Origin: JAOUEA01 sp963790335
GTDB taxonomy: Bacteria > Actinomycetota > UBA4738 > HRBIN12
Length of the DNA: 64,000 bases
Assembly (NCBI GenBank): GCA_963790335.1
Contig: CAWBOB010000002.1
Coordinates: 62,001 to 126,000 of the forward strand
Reading direction: 5' to 3'
Each line of letters begins with the position of its first letter. Positions within the stretch are counted from its first letter, which is position 1. The notes below the pieces were generated by a model that saw nothing but the letters and a program-made list of their open reading frames with translations, was not told the origin of the DNA and did not search any database. This document shows positions 9,530-17,836 of this stretch, piece after piece. The translations under genes and the position numbers were made by a program.

Positions 9530-10276
9530 ATGACCGATGTGCAGGGCCGCATCCGCGAGTACTGGGACCGCGATGCCGCCACCTACGATCTGTCCGCGTC
9601 ACATGCCGTCTCGGATCCGGTAGAGGCGACCGCGTGGAGAGCTGCCCTTCGCCGCTCGCTCCCCGACCCACCCGCGACGGTGCTCGATGCCGGTGCCGGC
9701 ACCGGGTCGCTGAGTCTGCTGGCGGCCGAGCTCGGCCACCACGTGACCTCGCTCGACCTGTCCGACGCCATGCTCTCGAAGGCTCGCCACAAGGCCGAAG
9801 CTCGCGGGCTCGAGCTCTCCTTCGAGGTCGGATCGGCGATGGCGCCGCCGCGGGGTCCGTTCGGGGCGGTGATGGAGCGCCACGTGCTGTGGACGATGCC
9901 CGATCCGGTCGGAGCGCTGTCGGCGTGGCGTGACGTGACGATCCCCGGCGGGCGGCTGGTGCTGTTCGAAGGGATCTGGGGCTCGACGACGCCGGTCCAC
10001 CGAGCGAGGCGGGCCGTCGCCGCGGCGGTGCGCCGGGCGAGCCGGGTGGCCGATCATCATCACGCGTCGTACCCGGACGACGTGCTCGCGGCGTTGCCGC
10101 TCGCGCCCATGCCCTCGCCCTCGCCGGTCGTCGCGGCCGTGCACGAGGCCGGATGGAGGGGCGTTCGCATCCAGCGGCTCCGCGACGTGGAATGGGCCGC
10201 TCGGCTGCACGAGCGATCGCTGCTCGGCTGGCTCGAACACGTGCCGCGCTACGCGCTCATCGCCGACCGAGGCTGA
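9530..10276 (+). CDS. Class I SAM-dependent methyltransferase
   Basis: A 248-residue methyltransferase of the UbiE/methyltransferase-11 type. Motif I VLDAGAGTGS spans residues 51-60, and the acidic end of strand 2 is TSLDLSDAML. The N-terminal half (REYWDRDAATYDLS) is the usual substrate-side lead-in. The substrate is unknown. It follows the thioredoxin gene by 14 bases and overlaps the 3' end of lipB on the other strand by 20 bases. Confidence 0.8.
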   Translation: MTDVQGRIREYWDRDAATYDLSASHAVSDPVEATAWRAALRRSLPDPPATVLDAGAGTGSLSLLAAELGHHVTSLDLSDAMLSKARHKAEARGLELSFEVGSAMAPPRGPFGAVMERHVLWTMPDPVGALSAWRDVTIPGGRLVLFEGIWGSTTPVHRARRAVAAAVRRASRVADHHHASYPDDVLAALPLAPMPSPSPVVAAVHEAGWRGVRIQRLRDVEWAARLHERSLLGWLEHVPRYALIADRG

Positions 10277-11000
10277 CGCCCGCGTACTCGCGGTCTCCGG
10301 ACGCTCCGAACCCGGAGGTGAAACGGCGCACCTCGGGGTCGGGCGCCGGCTCGAAGGCGAGCCCGAAGACATCGCCGAGATGGCGACGCACGGCGGGACG
10401 GACCTCGTCGACCCCGACCCGGCGACCGAGCAGCTGGCTCAACGATGTGACGCCGTTGTCGGCGAGCCCGCACGCGACGATGCCCTCGAACCAGGCGAGA
10501 TCGGTGTCGCAGTTGATGGCGAACCCGTGCAGCGTGACCCTCGTACGCATCAGCCGCACGCCGATCGCGCAGACCTTGTCGTCGCCTGCGAACACGCCCG
10601 TCTGCACGTCGTCGCGCCGGTGGAGTCGCACGCCAAAGTCGGCGCCGGTCCGGATCACCGCTTCCTCGAGCCCACGGAGGTACGCGGCGGCGTCGGGCCG
10701 GTGTCCGAGGTGCAGGATCGGGTATCCGACGAGCTGGCCGGGGCCGTGGAACGTGAACGACCCACCCCGGTCGATGTGACGGACGTCGGCCCCACGCGCG
10801 GCCGCCTGCGGAACGGTCCACACGAGGTGGTCGGGCTTGGATCGCCGGCCCGCCGTGAACACCGGCGTGTGCTCCAGCACGATCAAGGAGTCGGGCACCT
10901 CGTCGCGAAGGCGGCGATCTGCGAGCGCGTGCATGGCGTCGTCGATCGGGTCGAACGGAACCGGTCCCGACGGTTCGATCAGCCAGGTGCGGCGCGCCAT
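10257..11000 (-). CDS. lipB: Octanoyl-[acyl carrier protein]:protein N-octanoyltransferase
   Basis: A 247-residue LipB that moves octanoate from acyl carrier protein to lipoyl domains, the first step of lipoate assembly. RGGSFTFHGPGQLVGYPI is the signature. The catalytic pair is Lys142 (DDKVCAIG) and Cys177 (VACGLAD). The start is the ATG 8 bases after the end of the E2 gene, so it is the last gene of the lpd-E1-E2 operon. This makes functional sense, since the E2 lipoyl domain is its substrate. No lipA is present in the window. Confidence 0.93.
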   Translation of the reverse strand: MARRTWLIEPSGPVPFDPIDDAMHALADRRLRDEVPDSLIVLEHTPVFTAGRRSKPDHLVWTVPQAAARGADVRHIDRGGSFTFHGPGQLVGYPILHLGHRPDAAAYLRGLEEAVIRTGADFGVRLHRRDDVQTGVFAGDDKVCAIGVRLMRTRVTLHGFAINCDTDLAWFEGIVACGLADNGVTSLSQLLGRRVGVDEVRPAVRRHLGDVFGLAFEPAPDPEVRRFTSGFGASGDREYAGVSLGRR

Positions 11001-11007
11001 GCGGGGC

Positions 11008-12363
11008 TCAGATCCCAAGGTCTTCGGCGAAGTCCCAGCGCTCGAGGTTCTGCTTGACCCTGGCCAGGAAGCGCGTCGCGATCTCGCCGTCGATGAGCCT
11101 GTGATCCCACGACATCGAGATGTACACCATGCTGCGCACCGCGATGGCATCGTCGTCGACGACGACGGGCCGTCGCTGGATGCCGTCGAGCGACAGGATG
11201 CCGACGTTGGGTTGACTGATGATCGGCAGGCTCAGCAACGACCCATACGGGCCTGGATTCGTGATCGTGAACGTCGCTCCCTGCACCTCGTCGGGCTTCA
11301 GCTGATGGGAACGAGCGCGGCCGGCGAGGTCGGCGACCGCGCGCGCGATGCCCACGCTGTTCATGACGTCGGCGTTGCGGATCACCGGCACGATCAATCC
11401 GGCGTCGTAGCTCACCGCGATCCCCATGTGCACGGCACGCGGCGTCACGATGTCGTCACCGACGATGCGGGAGTTGACCTGAGGGTACGCCGACAGCGCG
11501 TCGATCGTGGCACGCACGACGAAGGGCAGGTACGTCAGCTTCACGCCGTGAGTGGCGAGGAAGGCATCCTTGGACCGTTCGCGCAGCCGCACCAGGTGCT
11601 CGACGTCGACCTCGACCATCGTCCATGCCCGGGCGGTCTCGTTCACCGACGCGAGCATGTGCGACGCGATCGCCTTGCGGATGTGCGACATCGGCTCGAC
11701 GGATTCACCCTCGGCGGCCGCCAGGCCGACCGACGGCGGGGCAGCCGTGACCGCTGGCGTCGGCGACGCAGCAGCAGGACCCTCGGCCGCTCCTTCGGAG
11801 CGGCCCCCGCCCGACGCCACCACGGCCATCACGTCCGACTTCGTGATCCGCCCGCCCGTGCCCGTGCCCACCACCGTCGCGAGGTCGATCGCATGCTCCT
11901 GCGCCAGTTTGCGAACGAGCGGCGAGAGGATCTGCGAGCGCTCCCCGCGATCAGGCAGGGGCGCCGTCGCTGAAGCGCCGGCAGCAGGTGCCACGGACGT
12001 GGGAGCGGAGGCGGCTGCGGCGGAGGCGTCGCCCGCGTCCTGGGCTGCCGCGCCGTCGCCGGACCCGCCATCAGTGCTCGAGGCCGACGGCGCGGACGTC
12101 GCCGCAGCCGTGGCGGCCGGAGCGTCCTCGTCCGACGCGATCTCCGCCAGCTCGGTCCCGACGGGCACCGTCTCGCCCTCGGCCACGAGGATCGAGGTCA
12201 CGGTGCCGGCGACCGGTGACGGCACTTCCGTGTCGACCTTGTCGGTCGAGATCTCGAAGAGCGGCTCGTCGCGTTCGACGGACTCGCCCTCGGCCTTCAG
12301 CCACTTCAAGATCGTGCCCTCGACGATCGTCTCGCCGAGCTGAGGCATCTGGATCGAGGTCAT
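11008..12363 (-). CDS. Dihydrolipoamide acyltransferase (E2) of a 2-oxoacid dehydrogenase complex
   Basis: A 451-residue E2 core protein. One N-terminal lipoyl domain has its lipoylated Lys42 in STDKVDTEVPSP. It is joined by a long Ala/Pro-rich flexible linker to the E1/E3-binding domain (residues about 146-182, SPLVRKLAQEHAIDL). The C-terminal catalytic acyltransferase domain has the active-site motif SWDHRLIDGE, with His near 421. It transfers acyl groups from lipoate to CoA. It sits between E1 beta and lipB in one operon. The single lipoyl domain is also seen in branched-chain E2s. It may serve both E1 pairs in this window. Confidence 0.92.
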   Translation of the reverse strand: MTSIQMPQLGETIVEGTILKWLKAEGESVERDEPLFEISTDKVDTEVPSPVAGTVTSILVAEGETVPVGTELAEIASDEDAPAATAAATSAPSASSTDGGSGDGAAAQDAGDASAAAASAPTSVAPAAGASATAPLPDRGERSQILSPLVRKLAQEHAIDLATVVGTGTGGRITKSDVMAVVASGGGRSEGAAEGPAAASPTPAVTAAPPSVGLAAAEGESVEPMSHIRKAIASHMLASVNETARAWTMVEVDVEHLVRLRERSKDAFLATHGVKLTYLPFVVRATIDALSAYPQVNSRIVGDDIVTPRAVHMGIAVSYDAGLIVPVIRNADVMNSVGIARAVADLAGRARSHQLKPDEVQGATFTITNPGPYGSLLSLPIISQPNVGILSLDGIQRRPVVVDDDAIAVRSMVYISMSWDHRLIDGEIATRFLARVKQNLERWDFAEDLGI

Positions 12364-12391
12364 CGGTCCCCTTCCTCGTTCGGAGCGGAGC

Positions 12392-13444
12392 TCACCAGGC
12401 CGCCAGGCCTTCGACGGCGTGCTCGATGTCGGCGACCTGCGGCAGGAAGGCGTCCTCGAGCGTGGGGGAGAAGGGCACGGGCATGTTCGGCGGCGCCAGC
12501 CGCGTCACCGGAGCATCGAGATGCTCGAACGCCTTCTCGGCGATCGTCGCCCCCACCTCGGCCCCGATGCCGACGGTGCGGTAGGACTCGGTGACCACGA
12601 GCGCCCGCGACGTCTTCGCGATCGATCCGAGCACGGTCTCCTCGTCGATCGGATGCACGGTCCTCAGGTCGACGACCTCGGCCGAGACGCCACGTTCGGC
12701 GAGATTCTCGGCGGCTTCGAGCGCCTTGTGCACGAGCGCCCCGTAGGTGACGATCGACACGTCGGAGCCTTCGCGCTTGACGGCAGCCTCACCGATCGGG
12801 ACCAGGAAGTCGGGGTCGGTCGGCACCTGCTCCTTGATCCGGCGGTAGATCCACTTGTGTTCGAGGAACATCACGGGGTTGTCGTCCCGCACCGCGGACT
12901 TCATCAGACCCTTGGCGTCGGAGGGGAACGACGGACACACGATCTTGATGCCGCCCCCGTACGCGAACCAGGGCTCGGGATTCACCGAGTGGAACGACGA
13001 GGCGCGCACGTAGCCGCCCGAAGGACCGCGCAGCACGACCGGAAGCGGCACGCCCGACCGGTAGTGGTAGCGACCGAGCACCGTCGAGATCTCGTCGAAG
13101 CCCGACGACATGAAGTCCGCGTACTGGAACTCGGCGACCGGGCGAAGACCCTCCATGGCGGAGCCGACGGCCATGCCCACGATCGTCTCCTCGGCGATGG
13201 GTGTGTCGATCACGCGCGTGGCGCCGAACCGATCCAGGAAGCCCTCGGTCACCTTGAACGCGCCGCCGTAGACCCCGATGTCCTCACCGAGCATGTACAC
13301 GCGCTCGTCGCGTTCCATCTCTTCCCAGAGGGCCTCGGCGATCGCGATGAGGTACGTCGCCTGACCATCGTCGGTGCGCTTGCCTCGCGGTTCGGCCCCG
13401 TGTCCCGCTGCACCGGCCTCGACGGTCGCCGTCGTCCGGGGCAT
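12392..13444 (-). CDS. 2-oxoacid dehydrogenase E1 component, beta subunit (second copy)
   Basis: A 350-residue E1 beta subunit. The motif MLGEDIGVYGGAFKVTEGF, the EFQYADFMSSGFDEI segment and the C-terminal VDLRTVHPIDEETV region are typical. It is paralogous to, but clearly diverged from, the E1 beta at 3863-4852. The start codon shares one base with the stop of the upstream E1 alpha gene, and the E2 gene follows after 28 bases. The first 25 residues are a non-conserved extension. Confidence 0.9.
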   Translation of the reverse strand: MPRTTATVEAGAAGHGAEPRGKRTDDGQATYLIAIAEALWEEMERDERVYMLGEDIGVYGGAFKVTEGFLDRFGATRVIDTPIAEETIVGMAVGSAMEGLRPVAEFQYADFMSSGFDEISTVLGRYHYRSGVPLPVVLRGPSGGYVRASSFHSVNPEPWFAYGGGIKIVCPSFPSDAKGLMKSAVRDDNPVMFLEHKWIYRRIKEQVPTDPDFLVPIGEAAVKREGSDVSIVTYGALVHKALEAAENLAERGVSAEVVDLRTVHPIDEETVLGSIAKTSRALVVTESYRTVGIGAEVGATIAEKAFEHLDAPVTRLAPPNMPVPFSPTLEDAFLPQVADIEHAVEGLAAW

Positions 13445-14532
13445 CAGCCGGCCTCCGTGCCGCCGTCACGGCCGGGGTCGGTCGTCCAGTAGCCGTCTTC
13501 GACCCACAGTCCCTTCGTGGCGTCGCCCGGCTCGGGGAACGGGGATGCCAGCGCGTATTCGTGTGCCTGCTCGAACTCCGCTTCGACCTTCGAGGCGATC
13601 GCGTCGACGTCGTTCGGCGTCACGACGCCCTCGGCGAGCAGGAACTCCTCGAAGTTGCGAACCGGGTCGTGATCGGTCATGAACCGCTGCAGCAACTCAT
13701 CCGGCATGTAGGCGGCGGGGTCGTGACCCGCGTGACCACGCCAGCGGAGCGAGACCGATTCGATCAGCGACGGACCCTCGCCCGCGCGGGCCCGCTCGAC
13801 GGCGTCGCGGGTTGCCTCGAAGACCTCGAGCACGTTGCCCCCGTCGACCCGTACGCCCGGCATGCCGTAGGCACCGGCACGTTCCGCGATCGTGGGGGTG
13901 GGGAACTCGAGCGGGTTCGGGGCGGAGTACGCGAACTGATTGTTGTTCACGACCCAGACCACGGGGAGCCTGAAGATCGCCGAGGTGTTGAGCGACTCGT
14001 GCCAGCGTCCGTTGGAAGTGGCCCCGTCACCGCAGATCGCCAGCGCGACGGTGGGCTCACCGGTCAGCTTGTACGCGAGCGCAGCGCCCGCAGCCACCGG
14101 GTAGGCGATCGGCAAGTGCGACATGACGGTGAAGGTGCGTGCGCCTGCCCAGTCACCGATGTGGCTGTTGCCGTCGCGCCCGCGGGTGTAGCCGTCGATG
14201 CGTGCCCAGAACTGCGCCATGACGCGCTTCAGGTCGAGGCCCTTGGCGAGCTGAGCCGAGAGGTCGCGATGGGTCGGGAACAGGGAGTCGCCCTCGCGGA
14301 GCGCCCACGCGACCCCGACATGGGTGCCCTCCTGGCCGCGACCCGAGTAGATCGCTCCGGGAAGCCGCCCCTGCCGGTAGAGCGCCTCCATGCGTTCGTC
14401 GAAGTAGCGACACAGCTTCAGCATGGAGAGCATCTCGACGAGCTCGTCGTCGGGAAGGGGGCGTGCCCCGCTCGCCGGCTCGGCGGGGGCCGTGCTCGGG
14501 TCGACCTCGGTCGCCACAGGTGCGCTCCTCAC
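13444..14532 (-). CDS. 2-oxoacid dehydrogenase E1 component, alpha subunit (second copy)
   Basis: A 362-residue E1 alpha with thiamine-diphosphate motif GDGATSNGRWHESLNTSAI followed by VVNNNQFAYSAP. The GTG start overlaps the TGA of lpd (GTGA), so translation is coupled to lpd. The N-terminus is an Ala/Pro-rich 25-residue tail. Against the first E1 alpha (4849-5874) it has WRGHAGHDPAAYMP in place of the FLGHTSDDDD loop, suggesting a different 2-oxoacid substrate, perhaps pyruvate. This assignment is an inference. Confidence 0.88.
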   Translation of the reverse strand: MRSAPVATEVDPSTAPAEPASGARPLPDDELVEMLSMLKLCRYFDERMEALYRQGRLPGAIYSGRGQEGTHVGVAWALREGDSLFPTHRDLSAQLAKGLDLKRVMAQFWARIDGYTRGRDGNSHIGDWAGARTFTVMSHLPIAYPVAAGAALAYKLTGEPTVALAICGDGATSNGRWHESLNTSAIFRLPVVWVVNNNQFAYSAPNPLEFPTPTIAERAGAYGMPGVRVDGGNVLEVFEATRDAVERARAGEGPSLIESVSLRWRGHAGHDPAAYMPDELLQRFMTDHDPVRNFEEFLLAEGVVTPNDVDAIASKVEAEFEQAHEYALASPFPEPGDATKGLWVEDGYWTTDPGRDGGTEAG

Positions 14533-15911
14533 GGGGTGTGCAGGGGCTTGCCGGCGAGCGCCAGATGCGCCTCGCCGATGCCTTCGGACAACGATGGGTG
14601 CGGATGCATCATGGCTGCCACTTCGGCAGGCATGGCCTCCCAGTTCACGATCAACATGCCCTCGGCGATGAGATCGGTCACATGCGGGCCGATCATGTGC
14701 ACGCCCCGCACCGGGCCGTCGGCCTCGGCGATGACCTTCACGAAGCCTCCCTCGCCGAGCATGTTCGCCTTGCCGATGCCCCGGAAATCGACGGTCTCGA
14801 CGACGACGTCGAGTTCGCGCTCCCTCGCCTGTGCTTCGGTGAGGCCGACGCTGGCGATCTCCGGCGAGCAGTACGTGACCTTGGGGATGTTCGCGTAGTC
14901 GATCTCGGCGACGTCGAGACCCGCGATCCGCTCGGCGACGGCGTACCCCTCCGTGAACGCCACGTGGGCGAGCTGCAGCGGGGTCGAGGCGACGTCGCCG
15001 ATCGCCCAGACATGATCGACGTTGGTGCGGAGCTCGCCGTCGACGGTCACGTAGCCCTTCGCATCGGTCGAGACGCCGGCGGCATCGAGCTCGAGTCCCT
15101 CGGTCACCGGGCCCCGGCCGGTCGCGACGAGGCAGACATCGGCGATGGTCTCGGTCGCGCCCTCGCCCGTGTCATGGACGACCCGGACGTGCTCGCCCGT
15201 GTCGGCGACTTCCTGGACGGAGGCGCCCGCGACGGCGGCGATGCCCCGCTTGCGGAACGCCCTCGCGACCTCCTTGGACACGGCCTCGTCCTCGAGCGGT
15301 GCGAGACGGGCGAGTGCTTCGAGCACCGTCACCTCGGCGCCGAACGAGCGGTACATCGACGCGAACTCGAGGCCGACCGCCCCGGCACCGATGACCACGG
15401 CCGACTGGGGGATGCGGTCGTACCACAAGGCCTGGTCGCTCGTGATGATCCGGTCGGTGAGCTCCACGCCGGGCAGCAACCTCGGAGCGGAACCGGTCGC
15501 GATGACGATGTCGGTGGCCTCGACACGGTTGCCGTCGACGTCGAGTGCGAGGCTCTCCGGCTCCAGACGCGCTCGGCCGTGTACGACGTCGATCGCGCGC
15601 GCCGCGATCAGTCCGGTGACGCCCTTGACGAGCTTGTCGACCATGGCTTCCTCGAACGCCTTCACGGCCGACCAGTCGGGCTCGCCCGACGCCTTGATGC
15701 CCCATTCGTCGGAACGTTGGACGGCGTCCATGACCGCAGCCGATTGCAGGAGCGCTTTGGTCGGGATGCAGCCCCGCAGCAGACAGGTGCCGCCGAGACG
15801 TGCATCGCGTTCGACGAGGCAGACGCGGAGCCCCGATCGGGCTGCGCGCAGGGCCGCGGAATACCCTGCCGTGCCCCCGCCGATCACGGCTACGTCGTAG
15901 GTGTCACCCAT
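14529..15911 (-). CDS. lpd: Dihydrolipoyl dehydrogenase (E3)
   Basis: A 460-residue FAD flavoprotein that reoxidises dihydrolipoamide with NAD+. The N-terminal FAD fingerprint is VAVIGGGTAGYSAA. The redox disulfide is Cys43/Cys48 in GGTCLLRGCIPTK, the NAD-binding site is VVIGAGAVGLEFA, and the C-terminal catalytic segment is MMHPHPSLSEGIGEA with the His-Glu pair. It is the first gene of the lpd-E1alpha-E1beta-E2-lipB operon and lies divergent to gcvT, which also depends on an E3 for glycine cleavage. Confidence 0.94.
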   Translation of the reverse strand: MGDTYDVAVIGGGTAGYSAALRAARSGLRVCLVERDARLGGTCLLRGCIPTKALLQSAAVMDAVQRSDEWGIKASGEPDWSAVKAFEEAMVDKLVKGVTGLIAARAIDVVHGRARLEPESLALDVDGNRVEATDIVIATGSAPRLLPGVELTDRIITSDQALWYDRIPQSAVVIGAGAVGLEFASMYRSFGAEVTVLEALARLAPLEDEAVSKEVARAFRKRGIAAVAGASVQEVADTGEHVRVVHDTGEGATETIADVCLVATGRGPVTEGLELDAAGVSTDAKGYVTVDGELRTNVDHVWAIGDVASTPLQLAHVAFTEGYAVAERIAGLDVAEIDYANIPKVTYCSPEIASVGLTEAQARERELDVVVETVDFRGIGKANMLGEGGFVKVIAEADGPVRGVHMIGPHVTDLIAEGMLIVNWEAMPAEVAAMMHPHPSLSEGIGEAHLALAGKPLHTP

Positions 15912-15921
15912 CCGATGAGCC

Positions 15922-15953
15922 AGTCTACCGGGCTCGTCGGTAGCGGCTACGAT
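15922..15953. promoter_or_regulatory. Divergent -10 boxes for lpd (minus) and gcvT (plus)
   Basis: TAGACT on the minus strand (15922-15927) lies 10 bases before the lpd ATG. TACGAT on the plus strand (15948-15953) lies 7 bases before the GTG proposed for gcvT. Both transcripts would be leaderless or nearly so. Confidence 0.5.
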
Positions 15954-15960
15954 GCCGGTC

Positions 15961-17070
15961 GTGGACGGGCCGGAGGAGCTGAAGCGCACCCCGCTCGAGC
16001 CCGAGCACGCATCCCTGGGTGCCAAGATGGGACCCTTCGGCGGCTGGCGCATGCCCATCGAGTACGAGGGGGCGCTCCGCGAGCACGAGGCGGTGCGCGA
16101 GCGCGTCGGGCTCTTCGATCTCACCCATCTCGGAAAGGTCGACGTGACGGGACCGGGAGCCTTCGGCTTGTTGCAGCGTGTCGTGACCAACGATCTCGCG
16201 AAGGCGGCGGTGGGGGAGGCGCTCTACAACCTCGTGCTCAACGAGGGCGGCGGGGTGATCGAGGATCTGATCGTGTACCGGCTCGAGGAACAGCGCTACT
16301 TCGTGGTGCCCAACGCCGCGAACGCGCACCGGGTACTGCAGATCCTCGAGGAGACACCGGCCGAGGACCGGGTCCACTTGATGTACCACCAGGATTGGTG
16401 CTTCCTGGCCGTCCAGGGACCGGACTCGGTGCACGTGATGGAACGCATCTTCCCCGATGCGGGCGACCTGGCCTTCATGCAGTGCGTCGAGTCCGAGTAC
16501 CGGCGCAGGCCCGTCATCGTGACCCGGTCCGGGTACACGGGGGAGGTGGGATTCGAGCTGTTCACCTTCCAGGACGTCGCGCACGCACTGTGGATGGACC
16601 TGATCGAGTCGATGGAACCGTTCGGCGGCATGCCGTGCGGGCTCGCGGCGCGCGACGTGCTCCGCCTCGAGATGGGGTACCCGCTCTACGGACAGGATCT
16701 GTTCGAATCGGTCACGGCCCTCGAGGCGGGGTTGTCATGGGCGGTCTCGTTCGACGCCGGCGACTTCCGAGGGCGGGATCGTTGATGCGCCAGCGCGAGG
16801 AGGGACTGCCGAGCCGCCTGCTCGGTCTGCGCATGCACGAGCGTCGGCACATCCCGCGTGCTCACTACCCGGTGTTCGAACGCGACCAGCTGATCGGTGA
16901 GGTGACGAGCGGCACGTTCTCGCCCCTCCTGCAGTCGGGCATCGCGCTCGCCTACCTGTGGCCCGCCGATGTCGTCAGCGGTCGGCGACCAGGTCGAGGT
17001 CGACATCCGAGGACGCCGAGGTCAGGCTGAGGTGGTCAAGCCGCCGTTCGTCGATCGCAGCCCCCGCTGA
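15961..17070 (+). CDS. gcvT: Glycine cleavage system T protein (aminomethyltransferase), two frameshifts
   Basis: The folate-dependent T protein of glycine cleavage, about 369 residues when repaired. LKRTPLEPEH, GAKMGPFGGWRMPIEY and FDLTHLGKVDVTG are typical of genuine GcvT, as is RSGYTGEVGFELF. The frame breaks after GDFRGRD at about 16780, where one base is missing. It continues one frame over (MRQREEGLPSRLLGL, IPRAHYPVFE, SGTFSPLLQSGIALAY) and returns at about 16980 (VGDQVEVDIRGRRGQAEVV). The stop lies at 17068-17070, inside a terminator. GTG 15961 is preferred over ATG 15952, which overlaps the -10 box. GcvH and GcvP are not in the window. Confidence 0.85.
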
Positions 17071-17094
17071 GGTGGCGCCGAGCCGCCTCAGCGG
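17064..17094. terminator. Bidirectional hairpin terminator containing both stop codons
   Basis: Arms CCGCTGAGG (17064-17072) and CCTCAGCGG (17086-17094) pair perfectly, and inner GGC/GCC bases extend the stem. The left arm carries the gcvT stop TGA. The right arm carries the stop of the convergent lipoprotein gene (TCA on the plus strand). Confidence 0.65.
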
Positions 17095-17789
17095 TTGGGC
17101 GACCTGCCAGCGGCGTCGAGCAGATCGCGCACCGACGAACCGCCGAACGACGTGCTCCCGATCAGCCGATCGAGCAGCGACGCGGCGCGATCGTCCTCGG
17201 GTGTGACGGCGACGACGACGTAGAGGCCTGATGCCGGGATGCCCACCTCCCGCACCGGTCCGTACCCCGGCGCGGCGACGAAGTATGCCCAGCGGGTCGA
17301 GACCCCGCCGACGGTGCACGTGCCCTCGCCTCGCGCGACGAAGTCTCCAGGCGTCGAGGTCGTCGCCGAGAAGGTGGGTCGCCGGTCGACCACCACGTGG
17401 CGGGGTTCGGCCTCGCATCGATGGGAATGGGTGAGGCCAGAGAGCAACGGGCCGGTGGCCGCCAGGTAGTAGAAGTCAGACGGCATCCCGACCCTGGTGG
17501 CGTCGACCCACGTCGCGGACATGCCGGCGACGCCTCCGCTCATTCGACTCCATCGGGCGGGGTCGGGCGATGCCTGGAAGCCCCCGCGGAACGATCCGCC
17601 GGTCGGCGGATGCGCCTGCCAGCCATCGGGCACGATGGCGCTCACCGCACCGGCCGTGACCTGGGTGAACGGACTCGGTGAGGCGAGGATCTCGATCGGA
17701 GAGCCGACGTGCGGTGGGTCGACCGATCGGGGTGCTGTGCACCCGCTGCCCACGAGGGCGATGGTGATGCCGATCAGGGTTCTCCGCAC
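17088..17789 (-). CDS. Putative lipoprotein of unknown function
   Basis: A 233-residue predicted secreted protein. The N-terminus MRRTLIGITIALVGSGC is a short lipoprotein signal with a degenerate lipobox GSGC (Cys17). The mature part is rich in beta-type sequence (AIVPDGWQAHPPTGGSFRGGF) with two further Cys residues. It matches no family I recognise. Start is GTG 17789, with GTGAGG just upstream as ribosome site and a TAAGCT -10 box at 17806-17811 on the minus strand. It converges on gcvT. Confidence 0.65.
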   Translation of the reverse strand: MRRTLIGITIALVGSGCTAPRSVDPPHVGSPIEILASPSPFTQVTAGAVSAIVPDGWQAHPPTGGSFRGGFQASPDPARWSRMSGGVAGMSATWVDATRVGMPSDFYYLAATGPLLSGLTHSHRCEAEPRHVVVDRRPTFSATTSTPGDFVARGEGTCTVGGVSTRWAYFVAAPGYGPVREVGIPASGLYVVVAVTPEDDRAASLLDRLIGSTSFGGSSVRDLLDAAGRSPNR

Positions 17790-17836
17790 GCGACCTCACG
17801 CGCGAGCTTAGGCGACCTGGCCGTTCCGCGCCAGGC

